DNA of 49,743 nt from JANLUX01 sp031366005 (GTDB lineage: Bacteria; Bacteroidota; Bacteroidia; AKYH767-A; OLB10): NCBI GenBank assembly GCA_031366005.1, contig JANLZB010000045.1, positions 1 through 49,743 of the forward strand, written 5' to 3'. Below are positions 1 through 6,395 of this stretch, in pieces; the first letter of the stretch is position 1, and every line of letters begins with the position of its first letter. The notes beneath the pieces are model-generated. The model did not search any database. It was not told the origin of the DNA and was given only the letters and a program-made list of their open reading frames with translations. A program made the translations under genes and the position numbers.

Positions 1-84
1 ATAACCATGATTAATAAGTTCATCAATCCAAGCACGTTCTTCTGGAAGGAACCCTGTGTTTTCTTCGTTTTCTTTTGGACTTGC
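1..84 (-). pseudogene. Exodeoxyribonuclease III (xth/exoA) fragment, 5' part missing
   Basis: Read on the minus strand, this stretch encodes A-S-P-K-E-N-E followed by ENTGFLPEERAWIDEL and INHGY. It matches the segment around residue 160-190 of the ExoIII/AP-endonuclease family (the family pattern is D-I-A-x-P-K ... GF-x-x-E-E-R-x-W). The reading frame hits a TAA stop at 85-87, immediately before the alanine codon. None of the expected upstream ExoIII sequence is visible in any minus-strand frame between 85 and 400, so about the first 160 residues are missing here. The C-terminal part would continue to the left of the window. The abrupt loss of homology points to an insertion, deletion or assembly junction at about 85. 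Base excision repair is the family function, but this copy is unlikely to be active unless its front half lies elsewhere. Confidence 0.55.
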
Positions 85-404
85 TTATTCGGAAATCAAG
101 CGGAATGTGATAACAGAACGACAAGTAATTTCCTATCTTACTTTTGAAATGATGAACAAAACGAATATTGTTTTTTCGCTCAAGACTTACCATATTGCCG
201 AAATCAAAAGTTTTTTAGAGCCAGCGGCAGCGGCAGCCCCCCGTATCACCTAAGTGTTCCAACTTAGCAGAAAGTTTATCTGGTTTAAGTGTTATTTCCA
301 CTTAAACCCTGCCATCAATAAAAATTGCAATAAAGCCCCCCGTTTCAATTATCAAATTATTACATTTACCCTCCTTTACAATTTGTACACATCCATTTTA
401 TTGA
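85..404. other. Spacer with hairpins between the exoA fragment and the NTase module
   Basis: I see no convincing gene. A 65-codon open frame at 56-253 (plus strand) resembles nothing I know and ends in an alanine run encoded by a short GC-rich repeat. The string GCCCCCCGT occurs at 236-244 and again at 335-343, 99 bases apart. Between them are two inverted repeats: CTAAGT/ACTTAG at about 250-267, and a 10-bp stem GGTTTAAGTG (282-291) with CACTTAAACC (299-308) around a 7-base loop. The stem lacks a following T-run, so it is not a typical terminator. Confidence 0.5.
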
Positions 405-869
405 ATGTTTAAAAAGGAATTCCCTCCTATATTAACAAGTGGATTTCAGGAAATCGCACTTTGGCAATTGGATCAGGTTTTTCTTCATCCTTTTGGCGTG
501 AATGAACATCGCAAATACCTGATTGACCGTTTACAATATTATATTCGCGAGTTCAGTTCAATTGGAATTAATTGCGAACTTTGGATTGATGGTTCATTCA
601 CGACAGAGCACCCTGAGCCAAATGATATTGACATTGTTTTGCTGATAAGCAAAAATGATGTGGATGGGCTGAGGGGTAGAAAAGCAGAATTATTTGAGCA
701 GCTCGTAATTAACAGAGAGGGTGTAAGGAGCAGGTTCAGTTGCGATGTTTATTTTATAGACAAAAATGATCCTCAACAAATCGAGGAATGGACAAAAACT
801 TTTGGCTACGATAGCAGGCAGATAAATACAAAAGGAATTTTTAAAATTATCATTAACACAAATGTTTAG
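405..869 (+). CDS. DUF6932-like nucleotidyltransferase-fold protein
   Basis: This 154-residue protein has the signature of a minimal nucleotidyltransferase (pol-beta/MNT superfamily). There is a D-G-S-F turn at residues 62-65, an acidic pair in NDIDIVLLI (Asp74, Asp76), and a third acidic position in CDVYFID (Asp114). These are the three metal-binding positions of the fold, so the protein could transfer a nucleotide to a protein or small molecule. The length and the layout H-R-x-x-L, then GSF, then DID resemble DUF6932 proteins. Those are often found in toxin-antitoxin-like or defence settings. The start is an ATG without a clear Shine-Dalgarno sequence. Its last 8 bases overlap the next gene, so the two are almost certainly translated together. 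No substrate can be deduced from sequence alone. Confidence 0.75.
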   Translation: MFKKEFPPILTSGFQEIALWQLDQVFLHPFGVNEHRKYLIDRLQYYIREFSSIGINCELWIDGSFTTEHPEPNDIDIVLLISKNDVDGLRGRKAELFEQLVINREGVRSRFSCDVYFIDKNDPQQIEEWTKTFGYDSRQINTKGIFKIIINTNV

Positions 870-1797
870 CATAGCGCGCACCGAGGAATTAATTCGCACC
901 TGCGAACAGACGCTTGCCAAATATGAAGCAGAGGTAAAGATCAATCCTGCCAGCTTATTCAATCGCGGCATTGTTCAAAATACACGCGAACGCTTAAACG
1001 AATTAAGAGCTAACCTGACAATAGAAAAAGGCGACAGAGAAAAAGAATTACTAAGTATTCGCCTGAGAGGTAAAGCAGCTAATTATGGTAAAATCCCGCT
1101 TGACTTATTCGGCACTATTTCCAAAGTGCTTTCTGATTGCTTAACAGAAACTTCCCGGCAATACCAGTTTGGAAACAAAACAGGTCCAAAATACATTGCA
1201 CAAATAAAAGACACCATTGATTTACAGTTTGAGAGAACAGTTCCAGGTTCAACCTTTATTGTTATTACAGCCAAAACAAATCCAGACCTGTTTGGCAATT
1301 CTATAATTGAAAACGCCCTGATTAATACATTCGAAATTTTAAATGCTGATGGTATTCACCTGTTGGAATCTGCCGGTAAAATGGGTGGTAATGGAATTAA
1401 AAAGCTAAACGAACTTTTATCCGTAACAATTAAAAATAGTCTGGAATTTGATCTGCAATGGAAATCACCTGATGAAAAACAATATATGTGGGAGGGCAAT
1501 AGAGCAAAAATGCAAACTTTAAATAATTCCATTTCGAAAATTCAAATCAATGATCCACAGGAAATTGAATTCAATGGAAAGCTCATTACGCAAAGCCTGA
1601 AAGGCATCATAGAAATACAGGAAGAAGAAGAAAAGAAACTAACCAAAATTCACTTTCCAATGCAACTGCTTGAAGCGGTGAAATCACTGCAAATTGGAGA
1701 TGCGTGTTCCGGTAAAATAATTCAAAAAACTTTTATTAATAATGTATCCGGAGAAAGAAAAGATACTTATGAATTAAAAGAAATATTGGCAAATTAA
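862..1797 (+). CDS. Unknown protein with N-terminal coiled coil, partner of the NTase gene
   Basis: I do not recognise a named family for this 311-residue protein. Residues 1-65 are charged and helical with heptad-like spacing (EELIRTCEQTLAKYEAEV, then RERLNELRANL), suggesting a coiled coil. A conserved-looking core follows: RLRGKAANYGKIPLDLFGT at about 68-86, then ERTVPGSTFIVITAK at about 126-140. The pattern G-x-IPL-x-x-F/L followed by a P-G-S strand recurs in uncharacterised partner proteins of small NTases, from memory only. The last 80 residues are mixed alpha/beta with an acidic EEEE run. There is no signal peptide or membrane span, so it should be cytosolic. It overlaps the preceding NTase gene by 8 bp, indicating coupled translation and probably a shared function. 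Confidence 0.7.
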   Translation: MFSIARTEELIRTCEQTLAKYEAEVKINPASLFNRGIVQNTRERLNELRANLTIEKGDREKELLSIRLRGKAANYGKIPLDLFGTISKVLSDCLTETSRQYQFGNKTGPKYIAQIKDTIDLQFERTVPGSTFIVITAKTNPDLFGNSIIENALINTFEILNADGIHLLESAGKMGGNGIKKLNELLSVTIKNSLEFDLQWKSPDEKQYMWEGNRAKMQTLNNSISKIQINDPQEIEFNGKLITQSLKGIIEIQEEEEKKLTKIHFPMQLLEAVKSLQIGDACSGKIIQKTFINNVSGERKDTYELKEILAN

Positions 1798-1846
1798 GCA
1801 TAAATTTCTACTCTCATAGTTATTACTTAAATAGCTGGCATTTTAA

Positions 1847-2203
1847 ATGAAATACCATCCACAAAAAATAATCTATTGGGCTGTTAGCCGTTACTTAACT
1901 ATTGAAGAATTAGATAAATTAAAAAACGATTTAATCAATTACAAAAGTTCTAATGCGATTTCTTTTTCAGGTAAAATAACTTTAAGGGACAACATGTTTT
2001 TAACTAAAGTGAAGAAGCATTTTAATTTGGAGCGAATGTTAAAAAATCCTCTAATCCCGGAAGATGCGTGGTTATTCAATTACATTGAATACGATACAAA
2101 ACCTTCATTCCCGCGCAATAAATTAATCTCAAGATATGAAAGGGAAATAGTGTTGCTTTCTGAAAAAGTGTTTACCGGGTTTTTGAAAATGTTAACAGAA
2201 TAA
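1847..2203 (+). CDS. Small hypothetical protein
   Basis: This 118-residue protein starts at an ATG 49 bases after the preceding gene, on the same strand, so it may belong to the same transcript. It is basic and rich in K, N, L and F, with no signal peptide, membrane segment or metal-binding cysteines. I do not recognise a family. The segments YWAVSRYLTIEELDKLKNDL and LISRYEREIVLLSEKVF look helical. Codon use is AT-rich like its neighbours. It could be a third member of the NTase module or an independent accessory gene. Confidence 0.5.
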   Translation: MKYHPQKIIYWAVSRYLTIEELDKLKNDLINYKSSNAISFSGKITLRDNMFLTKVKKHFNLERMLKNPLIPEDAWLFNYIEYDTKPSFPRNKLISRYEREIVLLSEKVFTGFLKMLTE

Positions 2204-2580
2204 AAATCTATCTTAATGTCAAAACTTCAAAGTCCCGAGAATGGCGGAGGTTTTGAACCCTCAAAATCATATTGATAACAATGAAATTTAATAGCACTTT
2301 AAATATCTAAACTGATCTTGCAAAAAGGTAATTTTTCGATTGCATCACGTTCTAAACGCCCCCCTACTGAGCGTAGAATTTTCTACGCTTTTACTATCCT
2401 TATAGGATTCACCAACATTCAGTACACAACCCGTGTTCAATACTTGAGACCAATCGGGACGCCCCACTAATCGTATATTTTTCTACGCTTTTAACAACCT
2501 CCACAACATACCCGAAGAGGATGCGTAGATTAAAAAGAGCATATTCAAGGGCTTTTTCGTCCCCTTACTAACTAATTGAT
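2204..2580. other. Gene-free spacer with repeated CTACGCTTTTA blocks
   Basis: No gene is visible. Two related blocks begin with GCCCC: the first at 2358-2394 contains the perfect palindrome GCGTAGAA-TT-TTCTACGC (2371-2388). The second at 2461-2495 keeps the right half (TTCTACGCTTTTA) but has a degraded left half. A third partial copy (GATGCGTAGATTAAAA) is near 2520. The blocks are about 103 bases apart. The palindrome followed by TTTT could end transcription of the upstream genes, but the repeats are unlike a simple terminator. Confidence 0.5.
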
Positions 2581-2931
2581 TCACACATAAGTTACAGCAA
2601 CCACATTTTTTCTCTTGTCTATCACACTCTTGCTTGCATTAGTTTCACTTATGCCCGCAGCTATCACAGTCTTGCTTGCGGTTGTTTCAACTTTGCCTAT
2701 ACCTATCACAGTCTTGCTTGCGGCTGTTGCCCCTTTGCATGCAGCTCTTACGCCATTGCCTGTGGTTATTACGGTCTTCTTGGCGGTTGTTTCAACTTTG
2801 TTTGCAGCTATCACTGTCTTGCCCGCACCTGTTTCATCATTCCGTGCCACTATCAGAGACTTGCCGGTGGCTTTTGCAATCCTGCTCAAGGCTCCTTCAC
2901 TTTTCCGGCAGCGGTTAAATGCACTACCCAT
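2581..2931 (-). CDS. Repetitive ORF built from 14-residue repeats, uncertain coding status
   Basis: This 116-codon minus-strand frame consists mainly of a degenerate 14-residue unit of the form KTVIAANKVETTA(K/S). Four full units and several partial ones are seen between residues about 24 and 108; one copy, at about 2745-2766, is only half length. The DNA period is 42 bp. Because 42 is a multiple of three, the opposite strand is also open (2615-2944) and would encode a very hydrophobic repeat. The minus frame is the more plausible protein: alternating small, beta-branched and charged residues with no membrane span. No function is known to me. It starts right after the terminator hairpin at 2949-2979. 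It may be a real repeat protein or a non-coding tandem repeat. Confidence 0.4.
   Translation of the reverse strand: MGSAFNRCRKSEGALSRIAKATGKSLIVARNDETGAGKTVIAANKVETTAKKTVITTGNGVRAACKGATAASKTVIGIGKVETTASKTVIAAGISETNASKSVIDKRKNVVAVTYV
2615..2900. repeat. 42-bp tandem repeat array, about six degenerate units
   Basis: The plus strand repeats the unit TATCACAGTCTTGCTTGCGG... every 42 bases, with starts near 2627, 2669, 2711, 2774 and 2816. One 21-base half-unit lies around 2745-2766. Copies differ by scattered substitutions, mostly without breaking either strand's reading frame. Confidence 0.75.
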
Positions 2932-2948
2932 ACATAACTTTTAAAAAA

Positions 2949-2979
2949 CGAGCGCAAAGTAAAATTCACTTTGCGCTCG
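2949..2979 (-). terminator. Rho-independent terminator downstream of frr
   Basis: A perfect 12-bp stem (CGAGCGCAAAGT with ACTTTGCGCTCG) encloses a 7-base loop. On the minus strand it is followed directly by six T residues. It lies about 130 bases past the frr stop codon and would end the pyrH-frr transcript. Confidence 0.75.
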
Positions 2980-3109
2980 CTTGTATCTTTTTATAGAGGG
3001 CAGTTCTAAAAATTCAGTTTTTGCAACCTCTTTCCAAACATTTTGCTACATCGCAAAACTCCAAAGGGAGAAAGGATTAATTGATGAATTTTTAGATGCA
3101 CTATAATAA

Positions 3110-3676
3110 TTATACCGTCATAATTTCTTTTTCTTTTGTCTCAAGATGCTTGTCCACTTTTTTAATGTAATCGTCCGTCATGTGTTGGGTTTTATTTTCT
3201 GCATCTTTTGCAAGGTCTTCGGGCAAACCGCTTTTCTGTAACTTTTTAATATGTTCGTTTGCATCTCTGCGAAGATTACGGATACTCACCCTTGCAACTT
3301 CTCCTTCTGACTTAGCACGTTTCACCAATTCCTTTCTGCGCTCTTCGCTAAGAGGCGGTACATTAAGTCTCACGAGGGTTCCATCATTTTGCGGAGTCAA
3401 ACCAATATTAGAGTTGATGATAGCTTTTTCGATAGGACCAATCATCCCTTTTTCCCACGGCTGTATCACTATGCTTCTCGCATCAGGTGTATTAACACTT
3501 GCAACCTGGCTCAAAGGAGTATTGGCTCCATAATAATCCACAAGAATGTTTTCCAGCATTTGAGGGCTTGCTTTACCGGCACGGATTTTTTGCAACTCTG
3601 CTTCAAGATGAGCAATGGCTTTGTTCATGTGCTCAATTGTATTCACAATTATTTTATTTAAGTCTTCAGCAGTCAT
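3110..3676 (-). CDS. frr: Ribosome recycling factor
   Basis: The 188-residue product is a full-length RRF (the E. coli protein has 185). It splits post-termination ribosomes together with EF-G in the cytoplasm. The family landmarks are in place: the N-terminal helix, the hinge segment RAGKASPQMLENILVDYYG near residue 32-50, the beta domain with NTPDARSIVIQPW, and the C-terminal helices with VRLNVPPLSEERRKELVK. It is transcribed with pyrH or from its own promoter, since a TAnnTTTG box is found at 3699-3706. The gap to pyrH carries an inverted GTTTACAG repeat. Confidence 0.97.
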   Translation of the reverse strand: MTAEDLNKIIVNTIEHMNKAIAHLEAELQKIRAGKASPQMLENILVDYYGANTPLSQVASVNTPDARSIVIQPWEKGMIGPIEKAIINSNIGLTPQNDGTLVRLNVPPLSEERRKELVKRAKSEGEVARVSIRNLRRDANEHIKKLQKSGLPEDLAKDAENKTQHMTDDYIKKVDKHLETKEKEIMTV

Positions 3677-3698
3677 AATATTGATATTTGGATGTGAG

Positions 3699-3706
3699 CA
3701 AAAATA
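3699..3706 (-). promoter_or_regulatory. Candidate -7 box upstream of frr
   Basis: On the minus strand this reads TATTTTTG, matching the Bacteroidota -7 consensus TAnnTTTG. No TTG is found exactly 19 bases upstream, so support is partial. Confidence 0.3.
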
Positions 3707-3709
3707 TAA

Positions 3710-3770
3710 GTTTACGGTTTACAGTTGCTATCGGACGACAATCGTAAACTGTAAATTGTAAACTGTAAAC
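3710..3770. repeat. Inverted and direct GTTTACAG repeats between pyrH and frr
   Basis: GTTTACGGTTTACAGTT at the left is mirrored by CGTAAACTGTAAA and further AACTGTAAAC units at the right, giving a long imperfect hairpin. The same unit recurs at 8215-8245, downstream of the methyltransferase gene and upstream of rplM. Confidence 0.7.
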
Positions 3771-3774
3771 TGAG

Positions 3775-4482
3775 TTATGCCTGAACTAATGTTCCTATTT
3801 CTTCACCTTTAACAATGCGGCTTAGGTTACCAACTGCATTCATATCAAAAACAATGATTGGTAAATTATTTTCAAGGCACAAAGTAAATGCTGTCATATC
3901 CATTACTTTTAATTGCTGGGCTATGGCTTCAGTAAAACTTAAATTTTTATAACGCACCGCGTCTTTATTTTTTTCGGGATCACTTGAATAAATTCCATCC
4001 ACACGTGTTCCTTTTAAAATTACATCTGCTTCAATTTCCACTGCACGTAATGAAGCAGCTGTATCAGTAGTGAAATATGGATTGCCGGTTCCTGCACCAA
4101 AAATTACAACTCGTCCTTTTTCTAAATGTCGTAACGCTCTTCTACGGATAAAAGGTTCAGCAATGGATTCCATTTTTATTGCAGTTTGCAATCTTGTTTT
4201 AATACCTACGCTTTCCAACGCAGCCTGCAATGCCATGCTATTAATTACAGTAGCCAGCATCCCCATGTAATCTCCCTGTGCCCGATCCATTCCTCCTTCT
4301 GCTGCTTGTATTCCTCTGAAAATATTTCCTCCGCCAATGACAATGGCAACCTGAATTCCCAGGTCAACAACAGATTTAATTTCTGCGGCATAGTTGGTAA
4401 GCACATTGTTGTCAATACCAAATTGTTTTTGACCCATCAGGGATTCACCACTTAATTTGAGGAGGATGCGTTTGTATTTCAT
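3775..4482 (-). CDS. pyrH: UMP kinase
   Basis: This hexameric bacterial UMP kinase converts UMP and ATP to UDP and ADP in pyrimidine nucleotide synthesis. The amino acid kinase fold is evident: the N-terminal KRILLKLSGESLMG loop binds phosphate, VAIVIGGGNIFRG follows near residue 45-60, then DYMGMLATVINSMAL. GTGNPYFTTDTAASLRA is near residue 130-145. I chose the ATG at 4482, giving 236 residues, because the only in-frame start further upstream is a TTG and family members begin with M-K-Y/F-K-R-I. A degenerate DUF2281-like reading frame ends on the bases of this start codon. Confidence 0.97.
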   Translation of the reverse strand: MKYKRILLKLSGESLMGQKQFGIDNNVLTNYAAEIKSVVDLGIQVAIVIGGGNIFRGIQAAEGGMDRAQGDYMGMLATVINSMALQAALESVGIKTRLQTAIKMESIAEPFIRRRALRHLEKGRVVIFGAGTGNPYFTTDTAASLRAVEIEADVILKGTRVDGIYSSDPEKNKDAVRYKNLSFTEAIAQQLKVMDMTAFTLCLENNLPIIVFDMNAVGNLSRIVKGEEIGTLVQA

Positions 4483-4670
4483 AATTTGCAAAGGAGAGAT
4501 TTATTTTTAATAATTCTTATGCGCTTCCGAATTTTCGCTTTTTCAATGGAGTTTTTTTTCTTTTCCAACTTTTCATTTCTCCAGATTAAGAAATCAATAA
4601 AATTAATAACCTGCGACTTTCATTCAACAGGCAATGAATTGATGCGTTCAAATAGCTCTTTAGATGACAT
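4479..4670 (-). pseudogene. Broken DUF2281-like small gene
   Basis: Minus-strand translation from the ATG at 4670 gives MSSKELFERINSLPVE, then an in-frame TGA at 4620-4622. The same frame continues with KSQVINFIDFLIWRNEKLEK and a basic tail, stopping over the pyrH start codon. The pattern E-L-x-x-R-I-x-S-L-P-x-E-x-K-x-x-V-x-x-F-I-D-F-L is that of DUF2281 proteins, small antitoxin-like partners of toxins such as PIN-domain proteins. Only the stop codon separates the two halves, so this reads as a recently inactivated copy. The call rests on pattern memory, and the short length limits certainty. Confidence 0.5.
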
Positions 4671-4764
4671 TGATAGTTCAAATATATTATTCTCACTGCA
4701 ATACTTTAGCAATCTGAATAAAGATAACCGGAAATCAGGTTGAATTGTTTTGTATTTTTGAATT

Positions 4765-4995
4765 ATGAATGTAAAAAACAGACTTAGAAATAATTTAGTG
4801 CGATCTATTCAGAATTTATCTGCTGCAAAGCTCTCGGAATTGCTTGCTTTTTTAAATAAAAGCGGTAAAAGCAGTTCTTCAAAAGAGCAAACATTGAAAT
4901 TAGTGGGAGCCTGGAAAGATCTAAACGAAGAAATTTTTATGAACCTCACAACAAATTTGCATGCTAACCGTGCTAACGACCGGCAAATAAATTAA
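4765..4995 (+). CDS. Antitoxin of a VapBC-type pair
   Basis: This 76-residue protein lies 3 bases ahead of a PIN-domain toxin gene on the same strand. Its helical N-terminal half (NLVRSIQNLSAAKLSELLAF) is followed by LKLVGAWKDLNEEIFMNL and TTNLHANRANDRQ. The W-K-D-x-N/D-E-E-x-F-x-x-L-T-x-N-L-H-x-N-R pattern is typical of the toxin-neutralising tail of such antitoxins, which also repress their own operon. A TAnnTTTG-type box (TATTTTTG, 4753-4760) ends only 4 bases before the ATG, so the transcript may be nearly leaderless. The pair sits on the opposite strand to the translation genes around it. Confidence 0.8.
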   Translation: MNVKNRLRNNLVRSIQNLSAAKLSELLAFLNKSGKSSSSKEQTLKLVGAWKDLNEEIFMNLTTNLHANRANDRQIN

Positions 4996-4998
4996 TGG

Positions 4999-5403
4999 GT
5001 GTCTGAGACAATTATAGATACGGATATTTTATCCTTCTATTTCAAGGGTTATTCAACTGTTGTGGATCGTTTTGATAAATATCTCAGCAAGTTTGAGCAG
5101 ATCAATATTTCAATCATCACTTATTACGAGATCATTGGCGGATTGAAATTCAAAAAAGCGGAAAAGCAATTGCGAGACTTTGAAACTTTTGCATCTAATA
5201 ACAACATCATCTATATCTCTGAACAGTCTGCATATATATCGGGAGGTATTTATGCTGATCTAAGACGAAAAGGAATAATTATTGGCACTTCAGATATTTT
5301 GATTGCTGGTATTGCCATTGAAAACGAACTTACTTTGGTGACAAACAACGAAAATCATTATCGTGACATTCCAAATCTGAAACTTGAAAATTGGAACAAA
5401 TAA
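4999..5403 (+). CDS. PIN-domain RNase toxin (VapC-type)
   Basis: This 134-residue protein is a PIN-fold endoribonuclease. The acidic metal-binding set is complete: Asp7 in ETIIDTDILSFYF, Glu44 in TYYEIIGGL, Asp99 in GTSDILIAGIA, and the late LVTNNENHYRDIP segment. VapC toxins cleave tRNA or rRNA when not bound by the antitoxin. The start is a GTG 3 bases after the antitoxin stop. An ATG just upstream leads to an immediate TGA in another frame, so GTG is the only sensible start. All key residues are present and nothing suggests decay. A bidirectional terminator follows directly. Confidence 0.9.
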   Translation: MSETIIDTDILSFYFKGYSTVVDRFDKYLSKFEQINISIITYYEIIGGLKFKKAEKQLRDFETFASNNNIIYISEQSAYISGGIYADLRRKGIIIGTSDILIAGIAIENELTLVTNNENHYRDIPNLKLENWNK

Positions 5404-5404
5404 A

Positions 5405-5432
5405 AAAACCCGATTCTTCAGAACCGGGTTTT
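5405..5432. terminator. Bidirectional terminator between vapC and tsf
   Basis: AAAACCCG pairs with CGGGTTTT, and an inner TTCT/AGAA stem extends the hairpin around a TC loop. A-run and T-run flanks serve both strands, ending the plus-strand toxin operon and the minus-strand tsf transcript. Confidence 0.8.
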
Positions 5433-5449
5433 AATTTTATAACCTAATC

Positions 5450-6283
5450 TTATCCTAACTGCACTCGTTTAAAGACTTTTACAGTCAGGTCTTTCTCCGT
5501 ATCATTCAGATACTGGCGAATTGTTTTTTTATCTTCTTTCACAAAGCTTTGGTTGAGCAACGTGTTCTCCTGGTAAAACTTATTGAGCTTACCCATTGCA
5601 ATTTTCTCAATCATATTTTCAGGTTTGCCTTCAGCCCGTGCTTGTTCTTTACCAATTTCAATTTCGCGCTCTAAAGTTTTTGCATCCACATCATCCTTAT
5701 CAATAGCAACCGGATTCATTGCAGCAATTTGCATCGCCACATCTTTACCGGTTTCGGTAGGTGCAGTTGCAGATGATAAACCTACCATTGAAACCACTTT
5801 ATTTCCCGGGTGAACATATACCACCACTTTCGGAGCTTCTATTACTTCATAACGGGTGATATCAATTTTTTCACCGATCTTACCTACCATGTCAAGCACT
5901 TTATCACCAACAGTAACACCATCCATCGGTAAAGCTTTTATTTCCTCAATGGTTTTAGCATCATTCTTAATAGCTATATCTAAAACACTTTCAGCAAATT
6001 TTACGAAGTCCTGGTTCTTAGAAACGAAATCAGTTTCAGAGCTTATCGAAACTAAATATCCTTTAGTCGCTTTATCATTTGTACGGGCAGCTATGTAACC
6101 TTCTTTCGCTTCGCGATCAGCACGGTTAGCAGCTACTTTTTGTCCTTTCTTACGGAGGTTATCAATAGCAGCTTCAAAATCGCCATTGGCTTCAGTCAAA
6201 GCTTTTTTACAATCCATCATTCCTGCACCAGTCATTTGGCGCAGCTTATTTACATCAGCAGCAGATATTGTTGTTGTTGTCAT
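5450..6283 (-). CDS. tsf: Elongation factor Ts
   Basis: The 277-residue product is a full-length EF-Ts, the nucleotide exchange factor that regenerates EF-Tu-GTP. It begins with the UBA-like domain and its hallmark VNKLRQMTGAGMMDCKKAL at residues 12-30. Next comes the SETDFVSKNQDF core motif near residue 81-92, the two core subdomains (HPGNKVVSMVG; QIAAMNPVAI), and a C-terminal segment with NQSFVKEDKKTIRQYL. The gene is the last of the rplM-rpsI-rpsB-tsf operon and is separated from rpsB by a repeat-filled gap of about 110 bp. Confidence 0.97.
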   Translation of the reverse strand: MTTTTISAADVNKLRQMTGAGMMDCKKALTEANGDFEAAIDNLRKKGQKVAANRADREAKEGYIAARTNDKATKGYLVSISSETDFVSKNQDFVKFAESVLDIAIKNDAKTIEEIKALPMDGVTVGDKVLDMVGKIGEKIDITRYEVIEAPKVVVYVHPGNKVVSMVGLSSATAPTETGKDVAMQIAAMNPVAIDKDDVDAKTLEREIEIGKEQARAEGKPENMIEKIAMGKLNKFYQENTLLNQSFVKEDKKTIRQYLNDTEKDLTVKVFKRVQLG

Positions 6284-6288
6284 CTTTT

Positions 6289-6392
6289 TAGTATCGAGAT
6301 TTTAGTATCGAGTATCGAGATTTTAGTATCAAGTCAATAAGTATCGAGCTTTTAATATTTCTCCATACTCACTACTCGATACTTGATACTGA
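6289..6392. repeat. AGTATCGAG repeat cluster between rpsB and tsf
   Basis: AGTATCGAG or close variants occur at least four times in direct orientation (about 6290-6350). They occur once inverted (CTCGATACTTGATACT, about 6375-6390), so the RNA of the ribosomal operon could fold here. No gene is present. Confidence 0.75.
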
Positions 6393-6395
6393 TTT

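Noticed and set aside
56..253. A 65-codon open frame at the left end
   Set aside because: It overlaps the ExoIII fragment on the other strand, ends in an alanine run from a simple repeat, and has no recognisable homology; it is best treated as a chance frame.
236..343. Integron attC sites
   Set aside because: Size and hairpins are suggestive, but no R-box pair (RYYYAAC/GTTRRRY) could be placed and no integrase is in the window; it is kept only as a low-confidence finding.
2356..2495. CRISPR-like pair of direct repeats
   Set aside because: Only two diverged copies about 100 bases apart, no regular spacers and no cas genes; they are better described as palindromic repeats.
2615..2944. Plus-strand hydrophobic repeat ORF opposite the 2581-2931 frame
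   Set aside because: Both strands are open only because the repeat unit is 42 bp; the plus frame would give an implausible run of L, V and A without a usual membrane protein layout.
4486..4743. Plus-strand 85-codon frame between pyrH and the toxin-antitoxin pair
   Set aside because: It is the shadow of the minus-strand DUF2281-like relic, which has the better protein pattern.
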